Below are positions 40,342 through 49,099 of a DNA stretch of 64,000 nucleotides, one piece after another. The stretch is from Listeria monocytogenes (GTDB lineage: Bacteria; Bacillota; Bacilli; Lactobacillales; Listeriaceae): assembly GCF_900187225.1 (NCBI RefSeq), contig NZ_LT906436.1, positions 248,001-312,000 on the forward strand, in the 5' to 3' direction. A program made the position numbers and the translations under genes. Within the stretch, counting starts at the first letter, position 1, and each line of letters begins with the position of its first letter. The notes under the pieces were generated by a model. The model was given only the letters and a program-made list of their open reading frames with translations. It made no database searches and was not told the origin of the DNA.

Positions 40342-41154
40342 TTATTTATCCAGTACAAATTTTTGAATTGCTTTTGCTACACCACTATCATTGTTCGATG
40401 CAGTCGTATAGTCAGCTAATTGCTTAATTCTTTCCGGAGCATTGCCCATCGCAATACCAAGTCCAGCAAATTCAAGCATCGTAACGTCATTTTCTTGGTC
40501 GCCAATGCAGATAACTTCGCTTTGCTTAATGCCAAGTTTTTCGGAAAGTTCTTTGACCGCGTTACCTTTACTAGCGTCACGATTTAGAATTTCCAAATAG
40601 AAAGGCGTGCTACGAACTAAATGATATTTTTCGCGGAATGATTCCGGAATTTTCGCAATACCAACTTCTAGCTCAGGGGCTTCTTCAATAAACATTGCTT
40701 TCGACATAATAAAATCTTCCGGCACGTTTTCGATTTCTTTATAAATCAGTTGGCTACCAGTAAGATAAGCTTCGACAATCGTGTATTTGCCGATTTCTCG
40801 GTTCGGCGTATAAAGCGCTTTGTCATCAAAGAAATGCATGTGCAAATTGCTATCTAAACTCACTTGATAAATTTCTTTTAAATCGTCAATGCCAAGTGTT
40901 AAGTGAGAAATAACTTCTTTTGTAAATGTATCTTGAACAAATGCGCCGTTAAAACTAATAACGTAATCGCCTTCCTCACGTAGTTCAAGTTCAGTTAAAT
41001 AATTTTCTACACCAACAAGCGGACGTCCAGTACAAAGAACCACTTTTACGCCTTTTAGTTTTGCTTGGCGAATGGCTTCTTTTACTTCATCCGTAACCTT
41101 ATGATCATCTGTCAGTAGGGTTCCATCAATATCAATCGCGATTAATTTATACAA
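40342..41154 (-). CDS. Cof-type HAD sugar phosphatase
   Basis: 270 aa from TTG 41154 with AAAGGAG 8 nt upstream. Motif I IAIDIDGTLLTDDHKV, motif II VVLCTGRP, a type IIB cap, a Lys in DASKGNAVKEL, and motif IV CIGDQENDVTMLEFAGLGIAMGNA. It belongs to the YidA/Cof phosphatases that dephosphorylate sugar phosphates and similar metabolites. An extended -10 (TGCTATACT) lies upstream at about 41193-41201 on the minus strand. Confidence 0.9.
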   Translation of the reverse strand: MYKLIAIDIDGTLLTDDHKVTDEVKEAIRQAKLKGVKVVLCTGRPLVGVENYLTELELREEGDYVISFNGAFVQDTFTKEVISHLTLGIDDLKEIYQVSLDSNLHMHFFDDKALYTPNREIGKYTIVEAYLTGSQLIYKEIENVPEDFIMSKAMFIEEAPELEVGIAKIPESFREKYHLVRSTPFYLEILNRDASKGNAVKELSEKLGIKQSEVICIGDQENDVTMLEFAGLGIAMGNAPERIKQLADYTTASNNDSGVAKAIQKFVLDK

Positions 41155-41289
41155 TATACTAGCTCCTTTTCCATCATAAACTCATTCTAGTATAGCATAA
41201 ACTAAGACAGATTTGCGGCTAACTATTGAAACAACAAGGAATTTATGGCATGATTGACTTGGAAACTTGATAAAGAAAAGAGTGAAATA

Positions 41290-41793
41290 ATGAAACGTAA
41301 TTATCATGTGAAATTTTTAAATGAAAAAGATGTTGAACTTGCAGAAGCTGTTTGCGCGGCATCCGAAGATTATTATTTAATCGAACAAGATAAGCCTGCA
41401 TCGAAAAGTGATGCATTAAAAATTATCACAGAAATTCCAGACGGGAAAACACGATTCGATAAATTCGTGCTAGCAGTGCTGGATGAAAATGAAAAACCAA
41501 TCGGCTTAGTAGATATTGTTTCTGACTATCCGAGAAAAGGTCGCTGGTTTATCGGGTTACTTCTTTTAACGCCAGATGCTCGTCATAACGGCCTTGGGAA
41601 AGTACTTCATCAAACGATCAAAGAGTGGGCGAATGACGGCGGGGCAGATTCATTAGCCTTAGGAGTTTTAGCTGAGAATGAAAAAGGCCGTGGATTCTTT
41701 GAATACCTTGGCTACACGAAAGAAGAAACCAAACAAGCTAGCTATGGTGGTAAAGAACAAGAAGTTAGTATTTTCACTTTAGCGATTAAATAA
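41290..41793 (+). CDS. GNAT-family N-acetyltransferase
   Basis: 167 aa from ATG 41290. The frame extends to TTG 41254, but that start lacks a well-spaced ribosome binding site. The acetyl-CoA loop is LLLLTPDARHNGLGKVLHQTI, followed by LGVLAENEKGRGFFEYLGYT. The acceptor substrate is unknown. It is divergent from the HAD gene and ends in a terminator shared with the convergent regulator. Confidence 0.85.
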   Translation: MKRNYHVKFLNEKDVELAEAVCAASEDYYLIEQDKPASKSDALKIITEIPDGKTRFDKFVLAVLDENEKPIGLVDIVSDYPRKGRWFIGLLLLTPDARHNGLGKVLHQTIKEWANDGGADSLALGVLAENEKGRGFFEYLGYTKEETKQASYGGKEQEVSIFTLAIK

Positions 41794-41795
41794 AA

Positions 41796-41830
41796 AAAGG
41801 ATGCAGCTCATAAGACTGCATCCTTTTTCT
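41796..41830. terminator. Bidirectional terminator
   Basis: AAAGGATGCAG pairs with CTGCATCCTTT, between convergent genes. Confidence 0.92.
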
Positions 41831-42492
41831 TAGTTTATGCTATTATTTTTTTCTAAAAGAGCTTCCATGTTAATACGCCACTGTAGTTTTACTTTTGAAA
41901 TAATCCCGGCCTCTTTTAATTCTTTAAGTTGAGAATAGAAGAAGGCTTTCGACAGAGTACAGTAGTTTTTAATGACCGTCGTACTAATGGATTTAGGTAG
42001 TACTGCGACGCCGTCTTCCACTGGGATATCAAGGATTTTGACAAGCATTTCAAATACAAAAGCCAATTGATCTTTTTTATCGCGATATTGTAAAAGTGAT
42101 TTGTAGTAACCATGTTTGGCGATAGTTCTCATAATAGTGTATTGAAAGCTAAAGTTTTCAGGGAAGAGAGAGAGCGAGTATTCGATATCTTTCTTCTTGT
42201 AGATAATCAATTCGCACTCAGTTAGTGTTTGATACGTTAAAACAAGGGATGAATTATCGAAAATCGTATAATATCCCATGAAAAAATTAGATGTGAAAAT
42301 AGAATAAATTTTATCATTGTCGAAATCAATATATCCGGCTAATATACCAGATTTAAGTAAATACACACAATCCCGATTTTCAGTAACTAAATCATTTAGA
42401 ATGGTATGTTCCGGTATTGTGATGCTGTTAGATTTTAAATTGTATTGTTCCATCATTGCAACAAACTCTTTGTGATTAAATGGATAGGCCAT
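41830..42492 (-). CDS. Crp/Fnr-family regulator of the PrfA-like type
   Basis: 220 aa. An N-terminal cyclic-nucleotide-binding-like beta-roll (residues about 20-110) is followed by a long helix with SLFPENFSFQYTIMRTIAKHGYYKS and a C-terminal winged helix (LPKSISTTVIKNYCTLSKAFFYSQLKELKEAGII). The layout resembles Listeria PrfA and its many uncharacterised paralogues; this is not prfA itself. It shares the SMFPENF-type helix with the regulator at 52616-53287. AAGGAG lies 12 nt upstream. A perfect inverted repeat stands at 42648-42669. Confidence 0.83.
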   Translation of the reverse strand: MAYPFNHKEFVAMMEQYNLKSNSITIPEHTILNDLVTENRDCVYLLKSGILAGYIDFDNDKIYSIFTSNFFMGYYTIFDNSSLVLTYQTLTECELIIYKKKDIEYSLSLFPENFSFQYTIMRTIAKHGYYKSLLQYRDKKDQLAFVFEMLVKILDIPVEDGVAVLPKSISTTVIKNYCTLSKAFFYSQLKELKEAGIISKVKLQWRINMEALLEKNNSIN

Positions 42493-42647
42493 TTTTTACT
42501 TCGTCTCCTTCAGATTCAGTTGTACTAATACAAATACATTGTATCATCGTAAAAGTTTACCTAAGTACTAAAAATAGACTACGAGAGAATCTCTTTTTTA
42601 TGAAAATACCCTTTTTTAGCCAATGTAACCGCAATATTTTTGCCATA

Positions 42648-42669
42648 TTTGAGTTATTTCTAACTCAAA
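42648..42669. repeat. Perfect inverted repeat upstream of the PrfA-like gene
   Basis: TTTGAGTTA-TTTC-TAACTCAAA, 9-bp arms with a 4-nt centre and no T tail, so it is more likely an operator than a terminator. Confidence 0.5.
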
Positions 42670-42693
42670 AAGGTTAACCAATACGCATATTTA

Positions 42694-42737
42694 GAAAAAG
42701 CCAATAATAAAGATGAGACTTTATTATTGGCTTTTTC
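42694..42737 (-). terminator. Terminator of the metallo-beta-lactamase-fold gene
   Basis: An 18-bp perfect stem, AAAAAGCCAATAATAAAG with its complement. It can act in both directions. Confidence 0.9.
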
Positions 42738-42750
42738 GTATAATCATAAA

Positions 42751-43593
42751 TTATTTTCCGATAGAATAAGAGGAGCCGTTGCCTGTTACAACGACGGTTT
42801 TATTACGATCTGTTCGATAAACTTTCGCCTTTGCTTTTTTCAATGTGTTAACGGTTTGTGAAGTGGGGTGCCCATATCCATTTTTACCAACGCTAATAAT
42901 GGCGTATTTTGGTTTAACAACATTGACGAATGCTTTGCTTGTTGCAGCTTTGGAACCTTGCGTACTTACTTTTAGCACGTCAGCTCGTAAGGTTTTCTTT
43001 GCCTTAATCATATCGTTTTCTGCTTTTGTTTGCGCATCTCCTGTGAAAAGGAAGGTGTTTTTCTTATATGCGACGTGGAGAACAGCACTCCAGTTGTTTC
43101 GATCTGTTTTTCCGTAAGTTTTAACAGGACCAACAAACTGAGCATTTACTCCTTTGACAGGGAGTTTTACGCCTGCTTTTGCGGTTTTAATGGTTAGTTT
43201 CTTCTTTTTCGCCGTATTCACAAAATTTTTGTAAGCGGCCGTTGTGTTTGTGGATTTTGGTGCATAAAGGTTTTTTACCTTGATATTATTCATGACTTCT
43301 GGTAATCCACCAATGTTATCTGCGTCTGAATGAGAAGCAATCATTATCTCAATATCTTTTACTTTTAATTTTTTTAAATAATTTACAACAGTTTTCCCTT
43401 TACCTTTGTTACCTGCATCAATTAAAATATCTTCTCCACTAGGTGCTTTGATATAAATGGCGTCTCCTTGACCAACATCAATAAAATGCACTTTTATAGT
43501 TGGTGCAGCAGCTTCAACTTGCATAGAACTTGGTACGGAAAGCCCCGCAATTAAAGCAAAAACTAATAATACGTTTAAAATCCCTTTTTTCAT
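42751..43593 (-). CDS. Secreted ComEC-like metallo-beta-lactamase-fold protein
   Basis: 280 aa with a signal peptide (cleavage near VEAAA, residue 30). The domain is the ComEC/Rec2 C-terminal type: VHFIDVGQGDAIYI, ILIDAGNKG, IASHSDADNIGG, LLFTGDAQ-like FLFTGDAQTKAEN, and a final YAIISVGKNGYGHPTSQTV. The metal motif is HSDADN (88-93), whereas relatives usually have HxDxDH. It is exported and lacks the ComEC membrane channel, so it may be an extracellular nuclease or phosphodiesterase. It lies 16 nt after a HAD gene. Confidence 0.82.
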   Translation of the reverse strand: MKKGILNVLLVFALIAGLSVPSSMQVEAAAPTIKVHFIDVGQGDAIYIKAPSGEDILIDAGNKGKGKTVVNYLKKLKVKDIEIMIASHSDADNIGGLPEVMNNIKVKNLYAPKSTNTTAAYKNFVNTAKKKKLTIKTAKAGVKLPVKGVNAQFVGPVKTYGKTDRNNWSAVLHVAYKKNTFLFTGDAQTKAENDMIKAKKTLRADVLKVSTQGSKAATSKAFVNVVKPKYAIISVGKNGYGHPTSQTVNTLKKAKAKVYRTDRNKTVVVTGNGSSYSIGK

Positions 43594-43609
43594 CCCTTTT
43601 CCTCTTCTC

Positions 43610-44431
43610 TTATGAAATGAATTCTTTTAGAAATTTGTAAACCCCATCTGCTTCATTCGTGTCAGTAAGATGATTTGCTGCTGCTTTGACATTATCGCTT
43701 GCATTTGCCATCGCAACACCAGTTCCAGCATATTGTAGCATGCCGATATCATTTTCGCCATCACCAAAAGTAATAATTCTTTCGCGTGGAATATTGTAAT
43801 GCTTTCCAAGCGCTTCAACGGCTGTTTTTTTATCAGAATTAGCTGGAAGTATTTCTAAATTATTATGGTGTGAAGAAAGGACTCTAATACCATTCGCTTC
43901 ATTTAGAGCAGCGCGAACTTCGGTTAGTTTTGAGGCATCCTCTTCCGCAACGACAATAGCATTTAAAAATTGATGCATGTTTTCATCAAAAACACCTTTT
44001 TCATTAATAGAAACGAGCGAAAAACTATTGTGTCCTGTATCTAAGCGACTTTTATCAGCAAGATTTTGGAAGAAAGCAGGTGGTTCTTTTGTATAGAAAA
44101 GTGTATTGGTAGAGAAGAAAAAAAGTGGTAAATCGAAGTCGCTCATAATATCGTAAGTGGAGCGAATTGCCTTCTCTTCTAAAGTAGTTTTAAGCAGTTG
44201 TTCATCGCGAATAGCCGCGTAGGATCCGTTTGAGGCAATAACATGACCGGAACTACTTACTTGGAAGCCAACTTCACGAGCAGAGCGATACATCCGTCCT
44301 GTAGAAATAGAAAAAATATGGCCATCTTTTTCTAAGGTTTGGATTAAATCACGCGTTTTTTTAGAGACAGTTTGATCTTGGCGCAGTAGTGTGCCATCAA
44401 TATCGGAACAAATCAAATACTTTTTAGTCAA
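43610..44431 (-). CDS. Cof-type HAD phosphatase
   Basis: 273 aa from TTG 44431. Motif I LICSDIDGTLLRQDQTV, motif II SISTGRM, a Lys in SDKKTAVEAL, and motif IV TFGDGENDIGMLQYAGTGVAMANA. Same family as the protein at 40342-41154 but clearly divergent in the cap. Probably co-transcribed with the downstream secreted protein. Confidence 0.9.
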   Translation of the reverse strand: MTKKYLICSDIDGTLLRQDQTVSKKTRDLIQTLEKDGHIFSISTGRMYRSAREVGFQVSSSGHVIASNGSYAAIRDEQLLKTTLEEKAIRSTYDIMSDFDLPLFFFSTNTLFYTKEPPAFFQNLADKSRLDTGHNSFSLVSINEKGVFDENMHQFLNAIVVAEEDASKLTEVRAALNEANGIRVLSSHHNNLEILPANSDKKTAVEALGKHYNIPRERIITFGDGENDIGMLQYAGTGVAMANASDNVKAAANHLTDTNEADGVYKFLKEFIS

Positions 44432-44544
44432 ATAAAATCATCCTTTTTAGTTAATAACTTAAGTATACCATGTGCGAATCGGAATAGTTATATATGATAC
44501 AATAGTTTTTATCGAGTTCTAAAATAATTTTTTGGAGGAGTTCC

Positions 44545-45519
44545 ATGATGGGAAATTTAAACTGGGCAATTCTTGGACCAGGTTCGATTGCACACGAATT
44601 TGCAGAAGGTATGCGAGGAATGAACCGCGAAATTTATGCGGTAGGAGCACGGAGTTTAGAGAAAGGGCAAGCATTCGCAAGTCAATACGGAATAGAAAAT
44701 GTATACGATGACTTTGACAAAATGCTTGCTGATCCGGCGATAGATGTAGTTTATATCGCTACACCACATTCTAACCACTACGAATTCATCATGAAAAGTT
44801 TACATAATGGCAAACACGTTTTAGCTGAAAAAGCGATAACTGTAAGCAGCAAAGAACTTAATGAAATCAATGTGCTAGCCAAAGAGAAAGGCTTAATCGT
44901 TAAAGAAGCAATGACCATATTCCATATGCCGCTTTATAAAAAGTTACGAGAAATTGTGGAATCTGGAGCAATTGGTAAATTGAAAATTATTCAAGTTGCT
45001 TTTGGAAGTGCCAAAGAAAAAGATCCGAAAAACCGTTTTTATAATATGGATTTGGCGGGTGGAGCATTACTTGATATTGGCACGTATGCCCTTAGTTTTG
45101 CTCGGTATTTTTTAAGTGAAACGCCAGATGAAGTATTAACGACGATGAAGAAATTCGAAACAGGTGTGGACGAACAGTCCGGAATTTTACTCAAAAATAA
45201 CGAAGAGGAACTAGCTGTTGTATCGCTATCTTTCCGTGCTAAAATGCCAAAACGAGGCGTCATTGCTTGTGAAGAAGGATTTATCACTGTAGATGAATAC
45301 CCGCGTGCCAGCCGAGCAACTGTTACACACACGGCAACTGGAAAAGTAGAAGAAATTGAGGTTGGCGAAACAAGTAAAGCTTTAGAATATGAAATTACAG
45401 CCATGGAAGAGAGCATCGCGACAGGAGAAAACATGACTTATCAGTTAACAAATGATGTTATCGCGATTATGAGCGATGTTAGAACACAGTGGGGAATTAA
45501 ATTTCCTTTTGAAAAATAA
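44545..45519 (+). CDS. Gfo/Idh/MocA-family NAD(P)-dependent oxidoreductase
   Basis: 324 aa. The Rossmann start NWAILGPGSIAHEFAEGM is followed by the EKAITV segment (catalytic Lys in AEKAI) and a beta-sheet C-terminal domain. These enzymes oxidise or reduce sugars and derivatives such as inositol or dihydrodiols. The substrate is unknown. GGAGGAG lies upstream, and ATG 44545 and ATG 44548 are adjacent alternatives. It is convergent with the MsmX gene. Confidence 0.88.
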   Translation: MMGNLNWAILGPGSIAHEFAEGMRGMNREIYAVGARSLEKGQAFASQYGIENVYDDFDKMLADPAIDVVYIATPHSNHYEFIMKSLHNGKHVLAEKAITVSSKELNEINVLAKEKGLIVKEAMTIFHMPLYKKLREIVESGAIGKLKIIQVAFGSAKEKDPKNRFYNMDLAGGALLDIGTYALSFARYFLSETPDEVLTTMKKFETGVDEQSGILLKNNEEELAVVSLSFRAKMPKRGVIACEEGFITVDEYPRASRATVTHTATGKVEEIEVGETSKALEYEITAMEESIATGENMTYQLTNDVIAIMSDVRTQWGIKFPFEK

Positions 45520-45520
45520 G

Positions 45521-45549
45521 AAAAACCCGCCGAGCTTGGCGGGTTTTTC
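45521..45549. terminator. Bidirectional terminator
   Basis: AAAAACCCGCC pairs with GGCGGGTTTTT between convergent genes. Confidence 0.93.
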
Positions 45550-45557
45550 TACAAATA

Positions 45558-46658
45558 TTAATCAGTTAAATTATCTTCTGTTTCTGGGTCGAAGAAATGA
45601 GATTTAGACATTTCGAATGCTAAAGTCAGTACTTCGTTTGGTTGGTGTTCCGAGCGAGCATCAACACGTGCTACGAATTCATGTGTACCAACACGGCTGT
45701 GAAGCATAAATTCAGCACCGGTAAGTTCCGCAACAATTGTCGTTGCTTTGAACGTATAACCAGGGTTTGCTTCAATAACGATTGGCTCATCATGAATATC
45801 TTCCGGACGAATACCGAAAACGATATTTTTACCATCGAAGCCTCTATCTTTAAGAAGTTTTAATTTGCCTTCTGGAACTTCAATAGTGAAATCATCACCG
45901 ATAAAGTTAGAACCTTCTAAACGACCTTTGAAGAAGTTCATTGCTGGGCTTCCAATAAAGCCGGCTACGAACATATTTACTGGGTGATCGTAAACTTGTT
46001 TTGGTGAACCAACTTGTTGGATAACACCGTCTTTCATGATAACGATACGAGTTGCCATTGTCATCGCTTCTGTTTGGTCATGGGTAACGTAAATCATTGT
46101 CGTATCTAATTGTTGGTGAAGTTTTGTGATTTCCGCACGCATTTGCACACGTAATTTCGCATCCAAGTTGGAAAGTGGTTCATCCATTAGGAAGACTTTT
46201 GCGTCACGAACGATTGCACGACCTAAAGCAACACGTTGACGTTGACCACCGGAAAGTGCACTTGGTTTACGTTTTAAGTATTCAGTTAAGCCAAGAATAT
46301 TTGCTGCATGCTCCACACGTTTTTTAATGTCGTCTTTAGGCATTTTACGCAGTTTTAAACCGAATGCCATATTATCATATACAGTCATATGTGGATATAA
46401 TGCGTAGTTTTGGAATACCATTGCGATGTCACGGTCTTTTGGCGCAACATTGTTCATTACTTTACCATCAATAGATAGTTCGCCTTTTGAAATTTCTTCT
46501 AGTCCAGCAATCATACGCAAAGTTGTAGATTTACCACAACCAGATGGTCCTACAAAAACGATGAATTCTTTGTCATCGATTTCTAAATTAAAGTCAGAAA
46601 CTGCAGTTACTTTGTTATCATAAATTTTATAAATATGTTCTAGTGATAATTGTGCCAA
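45558..46658 (-). CDS. msmX: Multi-sugar ABC transporter ATPase, MsmX/UgpC type
   Basis: 366 aa. Walker A GPSGCGKSTT, Q-loop MVFQNYALYPHM, signature LSGGQRQRVALGRA, Walker B VFLMDEPLSNLDAKLR and H-loop VTHDQTEAM. A C-terminal TOBE/MOP-like regulatory domain follows from about residue 240. No permease is adjacent. In Bacillus one MsmX energises many sugar importers, and the solitary gene here fits that. A cre-like site (46703-46716) lies upstream. Confidence 0.9.
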   Translation of the reverse strand: MAQLSLEHIYKIYDNKVTAVSDFNLEIDDKEFIVFVGPSGCGKSTTLRMIAGLEEISKGELSIDGKVMNNVAPKDRDIAMVFQNYALYPHMTVYDNMAFGLKLRKMPKDDIKKRVEHAANILGLTEYLKRKPSALSGGQRQRVALGRAIVRDAKVFLMDEPLSNLDAKLRVQMRAEITKLHQQLDTTMIYVTHDQTEAMTMATRIVIMKDGVIQQVGSPKQVYDHPVNMFVAGFIGSPAMNFFKGRLEGSNFIGDDFTIEVPEGKLKLLKDRGFDGKNIVFGIRPEDIHDEPIVIEANPGYTFKATTIVAELTGAEFMLHSRVGTHEFVARVDARSEHQPNEVLTLAFEMSKSHFFDPETEDNLTD

Positions 46659-46702
46659 CTTTCTTCGCCTCTTTCTATTTTTTAACTTGTGTTCATTGTA
46701 TA

Positions 46703-46716
46703 TGAAAACGCTTTAC
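46703..46716 (-). promoter_or_regulatory. cre-like site upstream of msmX
   Basis: On the minus strand GTAAAGCGTTTTCA matches 12 of 14 positions of the CcpA cre consensus. The mismatches are the first two bases. Confidence 0.4.
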
Positions 46717-46816
46717 AAAAACTATGGCAATTTGCACAAAGAAAAAAATCATCTGTTGGGCAACTTGCATAAGTATCAAAAAAGTAAAAAGAAGTAAAGG
46801 GACAAAAGACCTTTTA

Positions 46817-46834
46817 TGTGAAAGATTTTTCACA
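46817..46834. repeat. Inverted repeat between msmX and nrdD
   Basis: TGTGAAAGATTTTTCACA has 9-bp arms with one mismatch. It resembles Rex or Fnr/Crp sites, but the TGTGA and TCACA half-sites are 8 bp apart, not 6. Confidence 0.5.
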
Positions 46835-46879
46835 GCGCTTAATTCTTTAGTCCCAAATCCGAAAATTCCTCAGATATCA

Positions 46880-46935
46880 TTACAAAAAAACTTCATCTTG
46901 TGTTATATTATTAAGGCAGACACAATATATAGTTA
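46880..46935 (+). promoter_or_regulatory. nrdD: nrdDG promoter with NrdR box
   Basis: TTACAA (46880-46885), 18 bp, TATATT (46904-46909). ACACAATATATAGTTA at 46920-46935 matches 14 of 16 positions of the NrdR box, just downstream of the -10. NrdR represses ribonucleotide reductase genes; a second, degenerate copy may overlap the -10. Confidence 0.6.
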
Positions 46936-46948
46936 GTGGGGGATTATC

Positions 46949-49099
46949 ATGTACGTGGAACAACTTAATGAACAAATGGTAATAAAAAGGGACGGCCGTA
47001 AAGCAAGCTTTGATTTAATTAAAATTCGTAATGCCGTTGAAGCATCTATGAAAGCAATTAATTTAGAGGACGAGACTTTCTTAGAAGAGATTTTGCTTGA
47101 GGTTGTAAGTGAATTACCTAACAAGGCAGATATGACCATCGATGAAATCCAGCATTGCGTCGAAAATACCTTAATGAAATCGACGTATCCTGATGTAGCG
47201 AGGGCTTACATAGAGTACCGCCATGATCGCGACCATGAGCGTGAAAACATCACAGATATGCACAAAAGCGTAGAAAAGCTACTACAAAAAGACAAAACAG
47301 TAGTAAACGAAAATGCCAACAAAGACGCGACTGTCTTTAATACGCAACGCGATTTGACAGCAGGAGCCGTAGCCAAAAGTTACGCATTAAAATACATGCT
47401 ACCAAAACACGTATCTAACGCTCATTTAAAAGGGGAAATTCACTTTCACGATTTAGACTACAGCCCATACCATGCAATGACCAACTGTTGTTTAATCGAC
47501 ATCGAAGGAATGTTATCAAAAGGATTTACGATTGGTAATGCCAACGTAGAAAGCCCGAAATCTATCCAAACAGCTACAGCACAAATTGCTCAAATAATTG
47601 CAAACGTGGCTAGTTCGCAGTACGGCGGCTGTTCGGTTGACCGCATTGATGAAGTTTTATCCGTTTACGCGCGTTTGAACTTTGAAAAACACAAAAAAGA
47701 TGCGACTGAATGGGTCGTTCCAGAAAAACAAGAGGGCTATGCAGCGGAGAAAACACGCAAAGATATTTACGATGCGATGCAAAGCTTAGAATACGAAATC
47801 AACACATTATATACAAGTAACGGCCAAACACCGTTCGTAACACTAGGATTTGGTCTTGGTGAAGATTGGTTTGCCCGTGAAATTCAAAAAGCCATCCTAA
47901 AAGTACGTATTGGCGGGGTTGGTAAAGACAAACACACGGCCATTTTCCCGAAATTAGTATTTTCGATTCGTCGTGGAACTAATTTAAATGCAGAAGATCC
48001 GAACTATGACATCAAACAATTGGCGTTGGAATGCTCTTCTAAACGGATGTATCCAGATGTACTCAACTACGATTCACTCGTTCGCTTAACAGGTGATTTC
48101 AAAGTACCAATGGGCTGTCGTTCATTCTTACCAGCTTGGGAAAACGAAAACGGCGAACACGTGAACGCGGGAAGAAACAACCTTGGAGTTGTAACGCTTA
48201 ATATTCCACGTATCGCTATCCAAAGTGGTGGGGACAAAGAGCGATTCTGGGAAATTTTCCACGAACGTATGAAAACAGTTAAAGATGCGCTACTTTTCCG
48301 TTTAAACCGTGTACGTCAAGCACGCCCAGAAAATGCACCAATTTTATATAAATACGGAGCATTTGGCAAACGACTACAAGATGGCGAAAATGTCGATCAA
48401 CTTTTCAATAAAGAACGTTCTACTATTTCTATCGGCTATATCGGTCTTTATGAAGCAGCGACTGTATTTTACGGCGGTGAATGGGAAGGCGACAAAGAAG
48501 CGAAAAACTTCACGCTTGATATTGTGAAAGAATTAAAAGCCTATGCGGACAATTGGAAAGATGAATATGGCTACTGGTTTAGCGTATATTCGACTCCAAG
48601 TGAAAGCTTAACTGACCGTTTTAACCGTTTAGACAAAGAAAAATATGGTGTAATTAAAGACATCACAGATAAAGACTACTACCAAAACTCTTTCCACTAT
48701 GATGTTCGTAAAAAAATTACCCCATTTGAAAAAATTGATTTTGAAAAAGATTATCCAGAATTTTGCTCTGGCGGATTCATTCATTATTGTGAGTATCCAA
48801 AAATGGTTCACAATACGAAAGCACTTGAGGCTGTATGGGATTACTCTTATGATCGCGTAGCTTATCTTGGTACAAATACACCAATCGATAAATGTTACGA
48901 ATGTGATTTTGAAGGTGAATTTGTTCCTACAGAAGAAGGCTTCAAATGCCCAAGCTGTGGCAACACCGACCCCGAAAAAGCAGATGTTGTAAAACGTACG
49001 TGTGGCTATTTAGGCAACCCAATGAAACGTCCAATGGTTCATGGACGTCACGTAGAAATTAGCAATCGCGTGAAACATATGGAGAACTTAGGTGAATAA
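46949..49099 (+). CDS. nrdD: Anaerobic ribonucleoside-triphosphate reductase
   Basis: 716 aa. The N-terminal ATP-cone starts near residue 10 (VIKRDGRKASFDLIKIRNAV), and the glycyl-radical core contains HFHDLDYSPYHAMTNCCLIDIEG. A zinc site (CYECDFEG, FKCPSCG) is followed by the radical loop RTCGYLG with G686 as the expected radical site. It reduces NTPs to dNTPs without oxygen. It overlaps nrdG, its activase, by 8 nt. GTGGGGG lies 6 nt before the ATG. Confidence 0.96.
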   Translation: MYVEQLNEQMVIKRDGRKASFDLIKIRNAVEASMKAINLEDETFLEEILLEVVSELPNKADMTIDEIQHCVENTLMKSTYPDVARAYIEYRHDRDHERENITDMHKSVEKLLQKDKTVVNENANKDATVFNTQRDLTAGAVAKSYALKYMLPKHVSNAHLKGEIHFHDLDYSPYHAMTNCCLIDIEGMLSKGFTIGNANVESPKSIQTATAQIAQIIANVASSQYGGCSVDRIDEVLSVYARLNFEKHKKDATEWVVPEKQEGYAAEKTRKDIYDAMQSLEYEINTLYTSNGQTPFVTLGFGLGEDWFAREIQKAILKVRIGGVGKDKHTAIFPKLVFSIRRGTNLNAEDPNYDIKQLALECSSKRMYPDVLNYDSLVRLTGDFKVPMGCRSFLPAWENENGEHVNAGRNNLGVVTLNIPRIAIQSGGDKERFWEIFHERMKTVKDALLFRLNRVRQARPENAPILYKYGAFGKRLQDGENVDQLFNKERSTISIGYIGLYEAATVFYGGEWEGDKEAKNFTLDIVKELKAYADNWKDEYGYWFSVYSTPSESLTDRFNRLDKEKYGVIKDITDKDYYQNSFHYDVRKKITPFEKIDFEKDYPEFCSGGFIHYCEYPKMVHNTKALEAVWDYSYDRVAYLGTNTPIDKCYECDFEGEFVPTEEGFKCPSCGNTDPEKADVVKRTCGYLGNPMKRPMVHGRHVEISNRVKHMENLGE

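Noticed and set aside
42480..42677. 65-codon plus-strand frame between the PrfA-like and the secreted-protein genes
   Set aside because: It starts inside the minus-strand regulator, has no good ribosome binding site and runs through an inverted repeat.
46724..46936. 70-codon frame between msmX and nrdD
   Set aside because: It covers the nrdD promoter, the inverted repeat and the NrdR box; composition is Lys/Thr-rich noise.
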